A DNA stretch of 64,000 bases from Sulfurospirillum halorespirans DSM 13726 (lineage in GTDB: Bacteria; Campylobacterota; Campylobacteria; Campylobacterales; Sulfurospirillaceae): the NCBI RefSeq assembly GCF_001723605.1, contig NZ_CP017111.1:930001-994000 (forward strand), given 5' to 3'. How positions within the stretch are numbered: position 1 is the stretch's first letter; each line of letters opens with the position of its first letter. The notes beneath the pieces were generated by a model that searched no databases, was not told the DNA's origin, and saw nothing but the letters and a program-made list of their open reading frames with translations. Positions 15,584 to 24,283 of the stretch are shown here, piece after piece. Made by a program: the position numbers and the translations under genes.

Positions 15584-18563
15584 TTGGCAGAGAATTGTTT
15601 TTGAAGAGCGTCCGATTTATGTACACCGCCACAGTGCGGACTGGTTTGTGCCCAATGCACATGCCGACGCGTTATTGCAAAGTGCGGAGAAAAGCCTTGC
15701 GTTTGAGCAGTTAAAACACCGCATTTCAGAGCCAAATCCGCGGCATTACACGCCAAAACAAACGTCTAAAACAGCCCTTCACGAGTTTTGGATACACCTC
15801 ACCAACCGTTGCAATCTTAGCTGTACGCACTGCCTTTTTAGCTCTTCGCCCACCGAAAAAGATACGCTGAGTTTGGAAGAAATTATTTTACATGTAAACG
15901 AAGCGTACACCCTTGGCTGTCGGCTTTTTATCATTTCTGGTGGCGAACCGTTGGTGCATCCTGAGTTGTTGGCGTTGGTGGAGTTGATTTTAGCACTCAG
16001 CGACACCGAAGTGGTCATCTTGACCAATGGCATGTTACTTGAAAAACTCTTTACATGTAAAGAGTTCCCCACATCTCGTCTGCATTTTCAAATCAGCCTT
16101 GATGGACTGCCTAATGAACACGATGCGATTCGTGGACGTGGGAGTTTTGAGAAGCTTGAACGCAACATTGTTTGGCTTCAACAAGCGGGTTATTCGTTCT
16201 CACTCTCCGTCTGCTTGCATCCTCTAAATATTCAGAGTTTAGAAGCCATTATTGCGTTGGCAAGTGAACTTCAAGTGGGGCATTTGCATTTCTTGTGGTA
16301 TTTCTCGCGTGGTCGTGGTGAAAATGAGGGCTTGATAGCGCATGACACGCTTTTTAATGCTCTGATTAATGCCTATGAAAAAGCACAAAATTTAGGCTTA
16401 GTTATTGACAATTTTGAAACCTTAAAAACGCAAATTTTTGCCCCAAAAGGCACGGTGCATGACGGCTCTAGTTCAGGACGCAGTTCCATCGCTTTAGGCT
16501 ACGATGGGCACTTTTACCCGAGTGCGGCGATGGTCGGTGAGAACGCACTTTTAATGGAAGGCAAAAGCATCGACGAAGCGCTTGAAAGTAGGGTGGCTAA
16601 AGCGATTGCGTCGCATTCGATTACGTCTCTCACCTCTCCGCTTCGCTTTTTACTCGGAGGAGGCGACTTAGATCACAGTTTTTCCCATGCTAAAACGTTT
16701 ATGGGCGATGACCCCTATGAACCGCTTTTGGAAAAGCTCGCATTGTGGCTGATTTTTCAAGAAGCGAAGCGGTTTGAGCCTTTACATGTAAAGCCTGCTT
16801 TGTGTTTGGAAATGGGCGACATCTTGCAGAGTTGTGGGGCGAACGAGGGCGTGGCACATACCCATGCGAACTGTCTGCTTGCCACAGGCGAGAGCGAGTC
16901 GTTGCGCCTTGTCAAAGCCTTTTACCATGACGCGGCATTGGAGAACAAGGAAAGCATCCTCAATCCTGCATGCTACGAAGAGCAGTATCTTGAACAGATC
17001 CCTGCGCATTTGCGATTCCGTGGGTACGGCTGTGGCAGTCCTATCTTAGATGCGAAGCTCAAAGAGGGTGAATCCATGCTAGACCTTGGTTCTGGCAGAG
17101 GCATTGAGTGCTTCATCGCCGCTAAACTCGTGGGGAAAAGTGGACGTGTTGTGGGTGTCGATATGCTCGAATCCATGCTGAAAATAGCGCGAAGTGGGGC
17201 AGAAGAGGTGGCGCAAAGTCTTGGGTATAGCAATCTCACCTTTGCCAAAGGCTACCTTGAAGCACTGCCAGAGGAAGAGGGGAGTTTTGATGTCATCACC
17301 TCTAACTGCGTGCTCAACCTTTCCAGTCACAAACGCAAACTCTTCGCGGAGATCTTTCGCGTACTTAAAAAGGGCGGAAGGCTTGTGGTCTCCGATGTCA
17401 TTTGCGATGAAGAGGCAAGTGCGCTCATCCGCAACGACGCGAAACTAAGCGGCGAGTGCATCGGTGGCGCACTCACACAAGTGCATCTTTTAGGACTGCT
17501 TCGTGAGAGTGGTTTTGAGAACATTGCGCTTATCAAACGCTTTTTTTACCGTGAAGTGCAAGGGCATACGTTTTACTCGCTCACGTTTGAGGCACATAAG
17601 CCAAGCGAACAAAAACAGGTGGAAGTCATCTACAAAGGTGTGGGCGAAAGCCTAGCATTGGAGAATGGTGTGGTGCTGTTTAAAGGCATCAAAACACACA
17701 TCGATGAGGCGTTGGCGAAGCGGTTGGAAAACGAGCTGTTTCTACTCGATGAAAAGGGAAATGTCACCAATCAAGAGGGACAAAGCTGTTGTTGTGCGAC
17801 ACCACCTGAATCCAAACCGAGCCTTTTACTCAGTCCCAAACCAACGGCAAAACTCTCTTTTAGTTTAACACCACCAAAACAGCGCCATAACTGCATGGTC
17901 TGCTCCTCAGAGCTTGTATATAAAGCAACACTTGAAGAAGCCACATGCTACTACTGCGGAAGTGTGAGTCATCAAAGCGTTACATGTAAAGAGGGTCATT
18001 ATGTCTGCGATGCGTGTCATGCGAAAGAGGCGCTCAGCGTGATAGAGCACATCTGTGCAACATCCAAAGAGCGCGATATGCTCAAACTGTTTCAGCAGAT
18101 CCGTGAGCATCCAAGTATTCCAAAACACGGACCAGAGCATCATGCGATGGTGCCAGCCATCATCGTGACAGCCTATAAAAACAGCGGTGGCAAAGTGAGT
18201 GAAAGCGCACTTAAAACCGCGATTTCAAGAGGTTCTAGCATTATGGGTGGCGCGTGTGGGTTTTTGGGTATCTGCGGTGCGGCAAGTGGCGTTGGCATCG
18301 GCTTTGCCATTCTTTTAGAGTCTTCGCCTGTAGCAAAAAAAGCGCGCTCCTCTGCTCAAAAAGTAACGTACGCCGTACTGGGAAAAATAGCTGAGTACGA
18401 AGCAGCGCGCTGTTGCCACAGGGAAGTCTGGACAGCGCTCAACATCGCTTCGTCGCTCTCCGAAACCTTTTTACATGTAAAGCTTTTGGCGCAAATGGAA
18501 ACGAAATGCGATCAGAAGAGATTCAATCAGTATTGCTACGGAAAAGAGTGCCCGATCTTTTAA
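15573..18563 (+). CDS. Radical SAM - ArsM-like methyltransferase - DUF5714 fusion (996 residues)
   Basis: Three modules are joined. (1) Residues 68-400: a radical SAM domain with C80-x3-C84-x2-C87 (TNRCNLSCTHC) and GGEP. (2) About 470-690: an arsenite-methyltransferase-like domain with GYGCGSP (about 486), SAM motif DLGSGRG (about 507), SNCVLNLS (about 577) and GECIGGAL (about 627). These include the cysteines characteristic of ArsM, and a CCC cluster follows near 737. (3) About 770-996: a cysteine-rich DUF5714-like domain (CSSEL, CYYCG, MGGACGFLGICGAASG, CCHREVW). Known arsenosugar synthesis uses separate ArsM and radical SAM ArsS proteins, so this may be a single-chain version; the DUF5714 role is unknown. 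Four palindrome copies lie within the gene and supply residues such as LHVN, FTCK and TCK. The stop is one base from the convergent transporter gene. Confidence 0.85.
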   Translation: MKSSWQRIVFEERPIYVHRHSADWFVPNAHADALLQSAEKSLAFEQLKHRISEPNPRHYTPKQTSKTALHEFWIHLTNRCNLSCTHCLFSSSPTEKDTLSLEEIILHVNEAYTLGCRLFIISGGEPLVHPELLALVELILALSDTEVVILTNGMLLEKLFTCKEFPTSRLHFQISLDGLPNEHDAIRGRGSFEKLERNIVWLQQAGYSFSLSVCLHPLNIQSLEAIIALASELQVGHLHFLWYFSRGRGENEGLIAHDTLFNALINAYEKAQNLGLVIDNFETLKTQIFAPKGTVHDGSSSGRSSIALGYDGHFYPSAAMVGENALLMEGKSIDEALESRVAKAIASHSITSLTSPLRFLLGGGDLDHSFSHAKTFMGDDPYEPLLEKLALWLIFQEAKRFEPLHVKPALCLEMGDILQSCGANEGVAHTHANCLLATGESESLRLVKAFYHDAALENKESILNPACYEEQYLEQIPAHLRFRGYGCGSPILDAKLKEGESMLDLGSGRGIECFIAAKLVGKSGRVVGVDMLESMLKIARSGAEEVAQSLGYSNLTFAKGYLEALPEEEGSFDVITSNCVLNLSSHKRKLFAEIFRVLKKGGRLVVSDVICDEEASALIRNDAKLSGECIGGALTQVHLLGLLRESGFENIALIKRFFYREVQGHTFYSLTFEAHKPSEQKQVEVIYKGVGESLALENGVVLFKGIKTHIDEALAKRLENELFLLDEKGNVTNQEGQSCCCATPPESKPSLLLSPKPTAKLSFSLTPPKQRHNCMVCSSELVYKATLEEATCYYCGSVSHQSVTCKEGHYVCDACHAKEALSVIEHICATSKERDMLKLFQQIREHPSIPKHGPEHHAMVPAIIVTAYKNSGGKVSESALKTAISRGSSIMGGACGFLGICGAASGVGIGFAILLESSPVAKKARSSAQKVTYAVLGKIAEYEAARCCHREVWTALNIASSLSETFLHVKLLAQMETKCDQKRFNQYCYGKECPIF

Positions 18564-18564
18564 A

Positions 18565-19425
18565 TCAATGGGTCTGGTAACGTTTCATAAAAAAATGATG
18601 CAACCACAACGAAAAGGCGATGACACCGCTTCCCAAAGCAAGCAAGGTGTAATTGGTCGGTGCTCCCCAAATCAGAAGGTTCATCACCAATCCTGCGGGA
18701 ACTAAAGCGTTGTTCATGATGCCAAGCACGCCTGCATCGACTTCGCACGCGCCCTTGTTCCACAAAAAATACCCAAGCCCTGAGGCTACGATGCCCAGCC
18801 ACAGTAAAACGCCCCATTGTGTGAAGGTTGGGGAGAGTTTTTCTGTGTTGCCAAACCATCCAAACGCGACTAAACTGACGATCAAGGCTCCAAAATGAAA
18901 GTACCCAAACACATCGCGTTGTGAAATGTCTTGATGCGACTCCATCACTTTTTTATACGCACTTTGCCCGATGGCAAAACAGATATTGGCCCCTTGAACC
19001 ATCAAAAACCCGGTGATAAACTGCGATGTCACATCGTGATAACGGATGATATACGCTCCCAAAACCGCCACGCCCGTGCTCACAAGGTAGAGGGGTTTAA
19101 ATTGAGCTTTTAACGCGTCATAAACCAAGGTCACATACATGGGGGTAAAAATGGTAAAAAGAATGACTTCATGCACGGTGAGAAACAAAAAAGATTGGTA
19201 GAAAAAGAGGTACATTATGCCTATTTGCACACTGCCGATCAGCATAATTTTAAGCTTTAATTCTGTGGCAATACCTCGAAATTTTGTGAGAGGTAAAAAG
19301 ATGAGTGAGGCAATCGACACACGCACCAAGACGGCAAAATAACTATCGATTTTTCCTGCTAAAACTTCACCAATAAAACTAAATGAAAACGCCCAAATAA
19401 GCGTCACCACAATCAAATATCGCAT
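18565..19425 (-). CDS. EamA/DMT-family transporter
   Basis: The 286-residue protein has ten predicted membrane helices arranged as two EamA repeats (VTLIWAFSFSFIGEVLAG; LLWLGIVASGLGYFLWNKGA). Members export amino acids, nucleotide sugars or small metabolites; the substrate cannot be told here. It converges on the radical SAM fusion with only one base between the stop codons and no terminator between them. Whether it belongs to the arsenical cluster functionally is unclear, but a small-molecule exporter next to a biosynthetic operon is plausible. Confidence 0.88.
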   Translation of the reverse strand: MRYLIVVTLIWAFSFSFIGEVLAGKIDSYFAVLVRVSIASLIFLPLTKFRGIATELKLKIMLIGSVQIGIMYLFFYQSFLFLTVHEVILFTIFTPMYVTLVYDALKAQFKPLYLVSTGVAVLGAYIIRYHDVTSQFITGFLMVQGANICFAIGQSAYKKVMESHQDISQRDVFGYFHFGALIVSLVAFGWFGNTEKLSPTFTQWGVLLWLGIVASGLGYFLWNKGACEVDAGVLGIMNNALVPAGLVMNLLIWGAPTNYTLLALGSGVIAFSLWLHHFFMKRYQTH

Positions 19426-19503
19426 AGGTATCCTTCAAAAAATGAAGCCATTACTATACCATGAGGATGATTATGTTTAACGTAAAAAAGTGTGAGAAGA
19501 AAA

Positions 19504-19523
19504 AAGGCAGGGTTAACTGCCTT
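19504..19523 (-). terminator. Terminator hairpin after the ferredoxin gene
   Basis: AAGGCAG (19504-19510) pairs with CTGCCTT (19517-19523) across a 6-base loop. In the minus direction it is followed by TTTTTCTTCTC, a good U-tract. It lies 12 bp past the ferredoxin stop. Confidence 0.8.
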
Positions 19524-19534
19524 AAGCGTGTGAA

Positions 19535-19747
19535 TTAAGCACCTAAAACAATACAGCCCTCTGTTGGACAGGCTTCGATACATGCAGGTGATGAATGATG
19601 ACCGACACACTCAACACATTTGTCTGCAAAAACATAATAGGTCTCAGCGCCCGTTGGGTTCTCGCTATCATCAACAATAGCCTCCACAGGACACTCATCG
19701 ATACAGGCGCCACATGCAATACAAATATCCGTAATTTTCGCTGCCAT
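19535..19747 (-). CDS. 2[4Fe-4S] ferredoxin
   Basis: The protein has 70 residues, starting MAAKITD at 19747 with AAGGA ten bases upstream. A longer frame opens at 19795 but lacks a ribosome site. The first cluster motif is CIACGACIDECP; the second is split by a short insert (CVECVGHHSSPACIEACP), as in the Allochromatium-type ferredoxins (Fdx) of Campylobacterota. It carries low-potential electrons for pyruvate:ferredoxin or 2-oxoglutarate:ferredoxin oxidoreductases and similar enzymes. It is monocistronic with its own terminator. The 220-bp upstream gap (19796-20015) is AT-rich and probably holds divergent promoters for this gene and the AraC regulator. Confidence 0.93.
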   Translation of the reverse strand: MAAKITDICIACGACIDECPVEAIVDDSENPTGAETYYVFADKCVECVGHHSSPACIEACPTEGCIVLGA

Positions 19748-20015
19748 AACTTTTCCTTGTTTTGTTTTTTCGTTCATCAAGACAACATCTCTCAAAACGT
19801 TTTATCGAAAAATAGTACAGTAAGTTCGTAGCATGAAAATAGCTTTATATCTAAATTAATTTTATTAATCTTTTATGTTCATATTATGAAGAAGTTAGCG
19901 AAAGTTTAATTGTATTTCTTTTGACTGATTAAGTATGCGCTAGTCATATTTTATATTACGCTATCATTCTTCAAAAATAGTAAAGATAAATAAGAGATAA
20001 AAGGTTATATTTTTC

Positions 20016-20903
20016 ATGAATAAAACAATAGTGAATAAGCTCAATACATTTTTAAAACAAGATGGTTTTTACAATACTTTTTTAGATGAAGTAAAACTAT
20101 TAAAAATAAGTGCACCCATGGTTTTAAGTCCTTGTATTTATGATAACTGGATTGTTTTTACGTTTCAGAATAGTAAAACTGTTAAATTAAATAACCATAC
20201 TTTAGAATATAATGAAAGTAATTATTTAGTGGCTTCATCAAAACTACCACTGGAAAGTCAAACAGATTTTGCTTCTGAGGCAGAGCCAATGATAAGCATG
20301 ATTATTTCAATCGATTCGAATGAAATACATCAACTGATACAAGAGTTATCGCCAGGGTTTCCTCTTCAAGATACGGATACTCTGCAAGGGACCTTTGTAG
20401 ATAGAGTGACACCTGAAATAGAAAATATTTTATATAGATTGATAGAAGTTATAAAATCAAAAGAGGAATCAAAAATCTTAGGTAAATTACTTCTTAGGGA
20501 ACTGTTTTATAGGGTCTTAAAAGGTGAAAATTCAAAATTTCTCTATAAATTATTTGATCAATCTTCAAAAGAAGCAAAGATTGCAAGAACATTACAAACG
20601 ATACATAATGACTTTGCAAATGATCTCGATATAGAATCTTTAGCACGAAAAGAGGATATGAGTGTCGCTTCTTTCCATACCCATTTTAAAAATATTACGG
20701 CACATAGCCCTTTACAGTATATAAAAAAGATTCGTTTAGCAAAAGCAAGAGATTTAATTATCCAAGAAAAACTAAAAGTAAATGAAGTGGCTATCAAAGT
20801 GGGATATGATAATATTTCTCATTTTAGTAGGGAGTTTAAAAAATACTTTGGTTTTTCTCCAAAGGATACAAAAGCATCTTATGAAGAGTATGATTTAGAA
20901 TAA
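20016..20903 (+). CDS. AraC-family transcriptional regulator
   Basis: The 295-residue protein has an AraC_N cupin-like N-terminal domain (about 20-170, SAPMVLSPCIYDNWIVFTF) and a C-terminal pair of helix-turn-helix motifs (200-290: LARKEDMSVASFHTHFKNITAHSPLQYIKKIRL; VAIKVGYDNISHFSREFKKYFGFSP). Regulators of this subgroup often sit next to short-chain oxidoreductases responding to aldehydes or other electrophiles. Here the reductase follows in the same direction 192 bp downstream and is its likely target. The gene is noticeably richer in A+T than its neighbours and carries no genomic palindrome, suggesting recent transfer. Confidence 0.9.
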   Translation: MNKTIVNKLNTFLKQDGFYNTFLDEVKLLKISAPMVLSPCIYDNWIVFTFQNSKTVKLNNHTLEYNESNYLVASSKLPLESQTDFASEAEPMISMIISIDSNEIHQLIQELSPGFPLQDTDTLQGTFVDRVTPEIENILYRLIEVIKSKEESKILGKLLLRELFYRVLKGENSKFLYKLFDQSSKEAKIARTLQTIHNDFANDLDIESLARKEDMSVASFHTHFKNITAHSPLQYIKKIRLAKARDLIIQEKLKVNEVAIKVGYDNISHFSREFKKYFGFSPKDTKASYEEYDLE

Positions 20904-21095
20904 ATCTCTACTTTTCATATCTTGAATTGGTACTACACTTTAAATCTCAAGAATCTGAATATATCTCCAATGCCTTTCATTTAACGGTAAGCTGCTTTAT
21001 AGAATTATGCATACAATTTATAGAAATTTCTATTTACATAATTAGGTGTAAAAAATATACTAACCAGATGCATATGAATAAATAAAGGAGAACAA

Positions 21096-22007
21096 ATGAA
21101 TGATAGCATTCTTATTATTGGAGCTGGAGAACTAGGTCTTGCAATGATAGACGCATTTGCTAAAAAGTTAAAAACAAATCAAGGATCCCTTAATGTTTTA
21201 CTCAAAAAGGAATCAATAGAATCATCCGATAAACGCAAAATTCAACGCCTTTGTGACTTTGAAATGAATCATATAGGCGTTACTACGGGTGACCTAGAAA
21301 AAGATTCAATAGCAACGCTTAGTGGCATTTTTTCTAAGTTTGGGACGATCATTAATTGTAGTGGTTTTGTAGGTGGACAAGGAACACAGATTAAGATTAC
21401 CAAAGCAGTGCTGAATGCTCAGGTTCCCACCTATGTGCCTTGGCAGTTTGGTGTTGACTATGATATTGTTGGAAAAGGAAGTGGACAACCTGTATGGGAT
21501 GAACAATATGATGTTCGAGAATTATTACGTTCTCAAAACACGACTGACTGGATAATCGTCTCTACGGGGATATTTACCAGTTACTTATTCTCATCAGATT
21601 TTGGAATCGTCGATCTTAAAGAAAAAATAGTTCACGCACTAGGAGATTGGAATTATAAAATCACGGTTACAACCCCTGAAGATATTGGTCGATTAACTGC
21701 GGAGATTGTTTTTTTTGTACCTAAGATCAAGAACGAAATAGTTTTTGTTGCAGGCGATACACTCTCGTATGAAGAGCTAGCCAATATAACTGAACATGTC
21801 GTAGATGAACCGTTCAAAAGAGAGTTACTCTCTATGAGCGACTTAACTAAAGCAATAGAGAAAGATGAAAATAATGTAGCTGCCAAATACAGAATCGCTT
21901 TTGCAAGACCCGATGGAGTAGCTTGGGAAAAAACAGCAACATTCAATTTCCACCACAATATTGAAGTATCTGATGTCAAAGACTGGTTAATGAAGAGTAT
22001 GCGTTAA
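21096..22007 (+). CDS. NmrA-like NAD(P)-dependent reductase (aromatic alcohol/isoflavone reductase type)
   Basis: This 303-residue Rossmann-fold protein begins with the dinucleotide motif SILIIGAGELGLAM. Later blocks VPTYVPWQFGVDYDIVG, TDWIIVSTGIFTSYLF and ITVTTPEDIGRLTAEIVF match the atypical SDR/NmrA group annotated as aromatic alcohol reductases. The catalytic Tyr/Lys of classical SDRs is not obvious, as is usual for this group. A good Shine-Dalgarno sequence (AAGGAG) precedes the ATG. It is probably controlled by the AraC-type regulator just upstream. The substrate is unknown. Confidence 0.82.
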   Translation: MNDSILIIGAGELGLAMIDAFAKKLKTNQGSLNVLLKKESIESSDKRKIQRLCDFEMNHIGVTTGDLEKDSIATLSGIFSKFGTIINCSGFVGGQGTQIKITKAVLNAQVPTYVPWQFGVDYDIVGKGSGQPVWDEQYDVRELLRSQNTTDWIIVSTGIFTSYLFSSDFGIVDLKEKIVHALGDWNYKITVTTPEDIGRLTAEIVFFVPKIKNEIVFVAGDTLSYEELANITEHVVDEPFKRELLSMSDLTKAIEKDENNVAAKYRIAFARPDGVAWEKTATFNFHHNIEVSDVKDWLMKSMR

Positions 22008-22054
22008 TTTAGTGTGAGCCAAAATAAAAAAGAAAGATACCGTGCTACTTTTTG

Positions 22055-22133
22055 ATAGTCTCCACTTTTTTCCATAAATGTAGTAAGACGCTATTCATGT
22101 TCTCTAAGCAATTGTATAGCAAAAGGAGACTAT
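22055..22133. promoter_or_regulatory. Distant inverted repeat in the leader of the nicotinate phosphoribosyltransferase gene
   Basis: ATAGTCTCC (22055-22063) and GGAGACTAT (22125-22133) are perfect inverted copies 61 bases apart. The second contains an AGGAG that could serve as a ribosome site for a small upstream frame starting GTG at 22137. Pairing of the two arms would mask it. This is suggestive only. Confidence 0.35.
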
Positions 22134-22162
22134 AAAGTGAAAACGAAACTACAAGGAGCTGT

Positions 22163-23299
22163 ATGCAAAACAGTCACAAACTTGACGTCATCGACGTAAC
22201 CGCATGGACCGATAAATACTTTTCCAACACCAAAGCGATCGTCGAGCATTTTGGTGACACGGAAGTCACCTACGCTTTCTTTTTACGCCGTCCCGTTTTA
22301 TCCGCGACACGTTTAGCCATGCAGTGGATTCAAGCACAAGCGAAAAAGGAAGGCATGAGCGTCACCATCGAAGTGATGCACGAAGAGGGCGAATGGGTTG
22401 GAGCGGGTGAGCCTCTGTTTTATCTCAGCGGTTCTTTTGCTTTTCTCACCGAACTCGAAACCATCATTTTGCAAAAGTTAGGCTCTGCCTGTGTCGCCGC
22501 TTACAATGCTTACGAGATGTGCCAAACACTTCCTCATGTTGCTTTTTTAGCGATGGACGCACGCCACTGTGCAGGGACGGAAATGGCTGAAATGATGGCA
22601 TATGGTGCATCGGTTGGCTCAAAAGTAGCACAATGTACCCTAAAAGCAGTAGGATTTATCGGCAACGCGACCGATGCGACGGCTCATTTTTTCGGACGTG
22701 AAAAAGGGCTGGGCACGGTTCCTCACGCTCTCATAGGCTACGCTGGCTCAACGCTAAAAGCGGCTCAAATGTTCCATGAATGTTTTCCCGATGAAAACAT
22801 CCCTATCTTGGCGGACTATTTCGGACGTGAAATCACTGATACCTTAGAAGTCTGTAACGCATTTACTGAATTAGCGCAAGAGGGCAAGATCGCCGTGCGC
22901 CTCGATACCCACGGTGGACGCTTTTTAGAGGGACTTGATACGCAAAAAAGTTATCATGTCCTAGAACGCCATGCACCTGATGCCGTGCGTGACTACCGTA
23001 CCGAAGCAGAACTGCACGACCTGATCGGCACAGGCGTTTCAGCCGCGGCGATATGGAGTATGCGAGAATCTCTGGACAACGCAGGATTTCCAAAAGTGCG
23101 CATCATCGCCTCTTCAGGCTTCACACCGCAAAAGTGTCGCTCAATGGCATGGGCAAAAGCGCCCATCGACATCATCGGTACAGGCTCTTTTCTACCCGAT
23201 AAATGGAGTGAAACCAATGCCACAGCCGACATCATCGCTTACGGTGGTGAGCCGAGGGTTAAAGTTGGACGGGAGTTTTTGTTGAAAAAGGGGCGTTAG
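22163..23299 (+). CDS. Nicotinate phosphoribosyltransferase-like enzyme
   Basis: This 378-residue member of the NAPRTase/QPRTase fold shows EGEWVGAGEPLFYLSGSF, ARHCAGTEMAEMMAYGASVGSKVAQCT, RLDTHGGRFLEG and a C-terminal IIASSGFTP...IDIIGTGSFLPD block, as in archaeal-type nicotinate phosphoribosyltransferases. The expected reaction converts nicotinate and PRPP to nicotinate mononucleotide for NAD salvage. AAGGAG lies 7 bases before the ATG. An inverted repeat (22055-22063 with 22125-22133) lies upstream. A hairpin terminator follows at 23304. It is not in an operon. The active-site His of the PncB family cannot be confirmed without an alignment. Confidence 0.85.
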   Translation: MQNSHKLDVIDVTAWTDKYFSNTKAIVEHFGDTEVTYAFFLRRPVLSATRLAMQWIQAQAKKEGMSVTIEVMHEEGEWVGAGEPLFYLSGSFAFLTELETIILQKLGSACVAAYNAYEMCQTLPHVAFLAMDARHCAGTEMAEMMAYGASVGSKVAQCTLKAVGFIGNATDATAHFFGREKGLGTVPHALIGYAGSTLKAAQMFHECFPDENIPILADYFGREITDTLEVCNAFTELAQEGKIAVRLDTHGGRFLEGLDTQKSYHVLERHAPDAVRDYRTEAELHDLIGTGVSAAAIWSMRESLDNAGFPKVRIIASSGFTPQKCRSMAWAKAPIDIIGTGSFLPDKWSETNATADIIAYGGEPRVKVGREFLLKKGR

Positions 23300-23303
23300 A
23301 CTT

Positions 23304-23325
23304 CTTGCAAAACTCATTTTGCAAG
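23304..23325 (+). terminator. Hairpin terminator after the nicotinate phosphoribosyltransferase gene
   Basis: CTTGCAAAA (23304-23312) and TTTTGCAAG (23317-23325) form a perfect 9-bp stem with a 4-base loop, five bases after the stop codon. The following sequence is AACAAAAAGT, so it is not a classical U-tract terminator on the plus strand. Confidence 0.6.
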
Positions 23326-23336
23326 AACAAAAAGTA

Positions 23337-23411
23337 CCAAGGGTGCGTGGGCACTCTGCCGAAGAGAACCCAGTGCTAACGTAGTCTTTAGAGCTTTGCT
23401 TTAAAGACGTG
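23337..23411 (-). repeat. 75-bp dispersed structured repeat, copy 1
   Basis: The reverse complement of this segment matches 62060-62134 at 70 of 75 positions. It contains two stems: one built on GTCTTTAAAGC pairing with its complement, and a second GGGTTCTCT...AGAGTGCCC. It lies between the ends of two convergent genes, as a REP-like or small-RNA-like element would. Confidence 0.85.
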
Positions 23412-23446
23412 TAAAGAGTGCTGCAAGAACTCTATTAAAAAAAAGG

Positions 23447-24283
23447 CTATTTTTCTTCGATACTCTCATAAGCCAAGACGATGCGCTTGCGCTCTATTCC
23501 CCAGCGATAACCACGCATAGCTCCAGTTTGACCAATCACTCTGTGACACGGGATGAGGTAGGCTATGTGGTTTGAGCCTATGGCACTTGCAACCGCTCTT
23601 GTGGCTTTGGGGTTATCGATGCTTTTTGCAATTTCATGGTAGGTAGTGACACGACCTTGAGGTATATTTAATAATGCTTTCCAAACATTGATTTGAAAAT
23701 TTGTTCCTTTTACCAACAGTGAAATGGGTTTTTTATCTATAAATATCTCACGAAGTTTTTTTTCAATTTTCACATCATCTTGAATTAAATGTGCATTTGT
23801 CCAATGTTTTAGAAAATTTTTAAAAATATTTTCTTCATTTTCATCGCAAAACTCCATATAGCAAATACCTTTTTGCGTCAATCCTAAAAATGTTTTGCCA
23901 AAGGGGCTAAAACCATACCCATAAGTTATCTCCATATCTTTGCCCATGTATTTATATTGGGCAGGCGTAACACCTGTAAAATTGACAAAGAGTTCATGAA
24001 GCCTACTCACACTTGAAAGACCACTTTCATAGGTACTCTCCAAAAGACTCTTAGACGCTTCAAGTTGTTTTTTGGCATATTCAAGTGTTATCGCTTGTAA
24101 AAATTTCATAGGAGAAACGCCGACATACTCCTTAAAAATTCTAGAAAAATGAAACTTACTTAAGTTTACATGTAAAGCGATCTCTTCTAAGCTGGGTTGG
24201 TCTAAAAAGTGGTTATCTATAAACACGATAGCCTCTTTTATCGTGAGATAATGTAAACTTTTTGTCTTTAAATTTTCACTCAT
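23447..24283 (-). CDS. Ada-type AraC regulator fused to O6-methylguanine-DNA methyltransferase
   Basis: Residues 15-110 of this 278-residue protein are an AraC-type DNA-binding domain (EEIALHVNLSKFHFSRIFKEYVGVSP). The remainder is an Ogt/AdaB alkyltransferase domain with the acceptor Cys246 in IPCHRV and the partner block GRVTTYHEIA...RAVASAIGSN. The zinc-binding, phosphotriester-repairing N-terminal domain of E. coli Ada is absent, so methylation sensing would have to differ. It repairs O6-alkylguanine by irreversible transfer to cysteine. LHVN in the DNA-binding helix is encoded by a TTTACATGTAAA copy at 24165. It overlaps the transporter gene upstream by 4 bp. Confidence 0.9.
   Translation of the reverse strand: MSENLKTKSLHYLTIKEAIVFIDNHFLDQPSLEEIALHVNLSKFHFSRIFKEYVGVSPMKFLQAITLEYAKKQLEASKSLLESTYESGLSSVSRLHELFVNFTGVTPAQYKYMGKDMEITYGYGFSPFGKTFLGLTQKGICYMEFCDENEENIFKNFLKHWTNAHLIQDDVKIEKKLREIFIDKKPISLLVKGTNFQINVWKALLNIPQGRVTTYHEIAKSIDNPKATRAVASAIGSNHIAYLIPCHRVIGQTGAMRGYRWGIERKRIVLAYESIEEK

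Noticed and set aside
22137-22199. A 20-codon frame (GTG start, AGGAG upstream) overlapping the start of the nicotinate phosphoribosyltransferase gene
   Set aside because: It could be a leader peptide, but it is very short, has no recognisable composition and overlaps the real start out of frame; left as a possibility within the regulatory inverted repeat.
23447-24283. Classical Ada with methyl-phosphotriester sensing
   Set aside because: The N-terminal Cys4 zinc domain is missing, so I call it an AraC-Ogt type protein rather than Ada itself.
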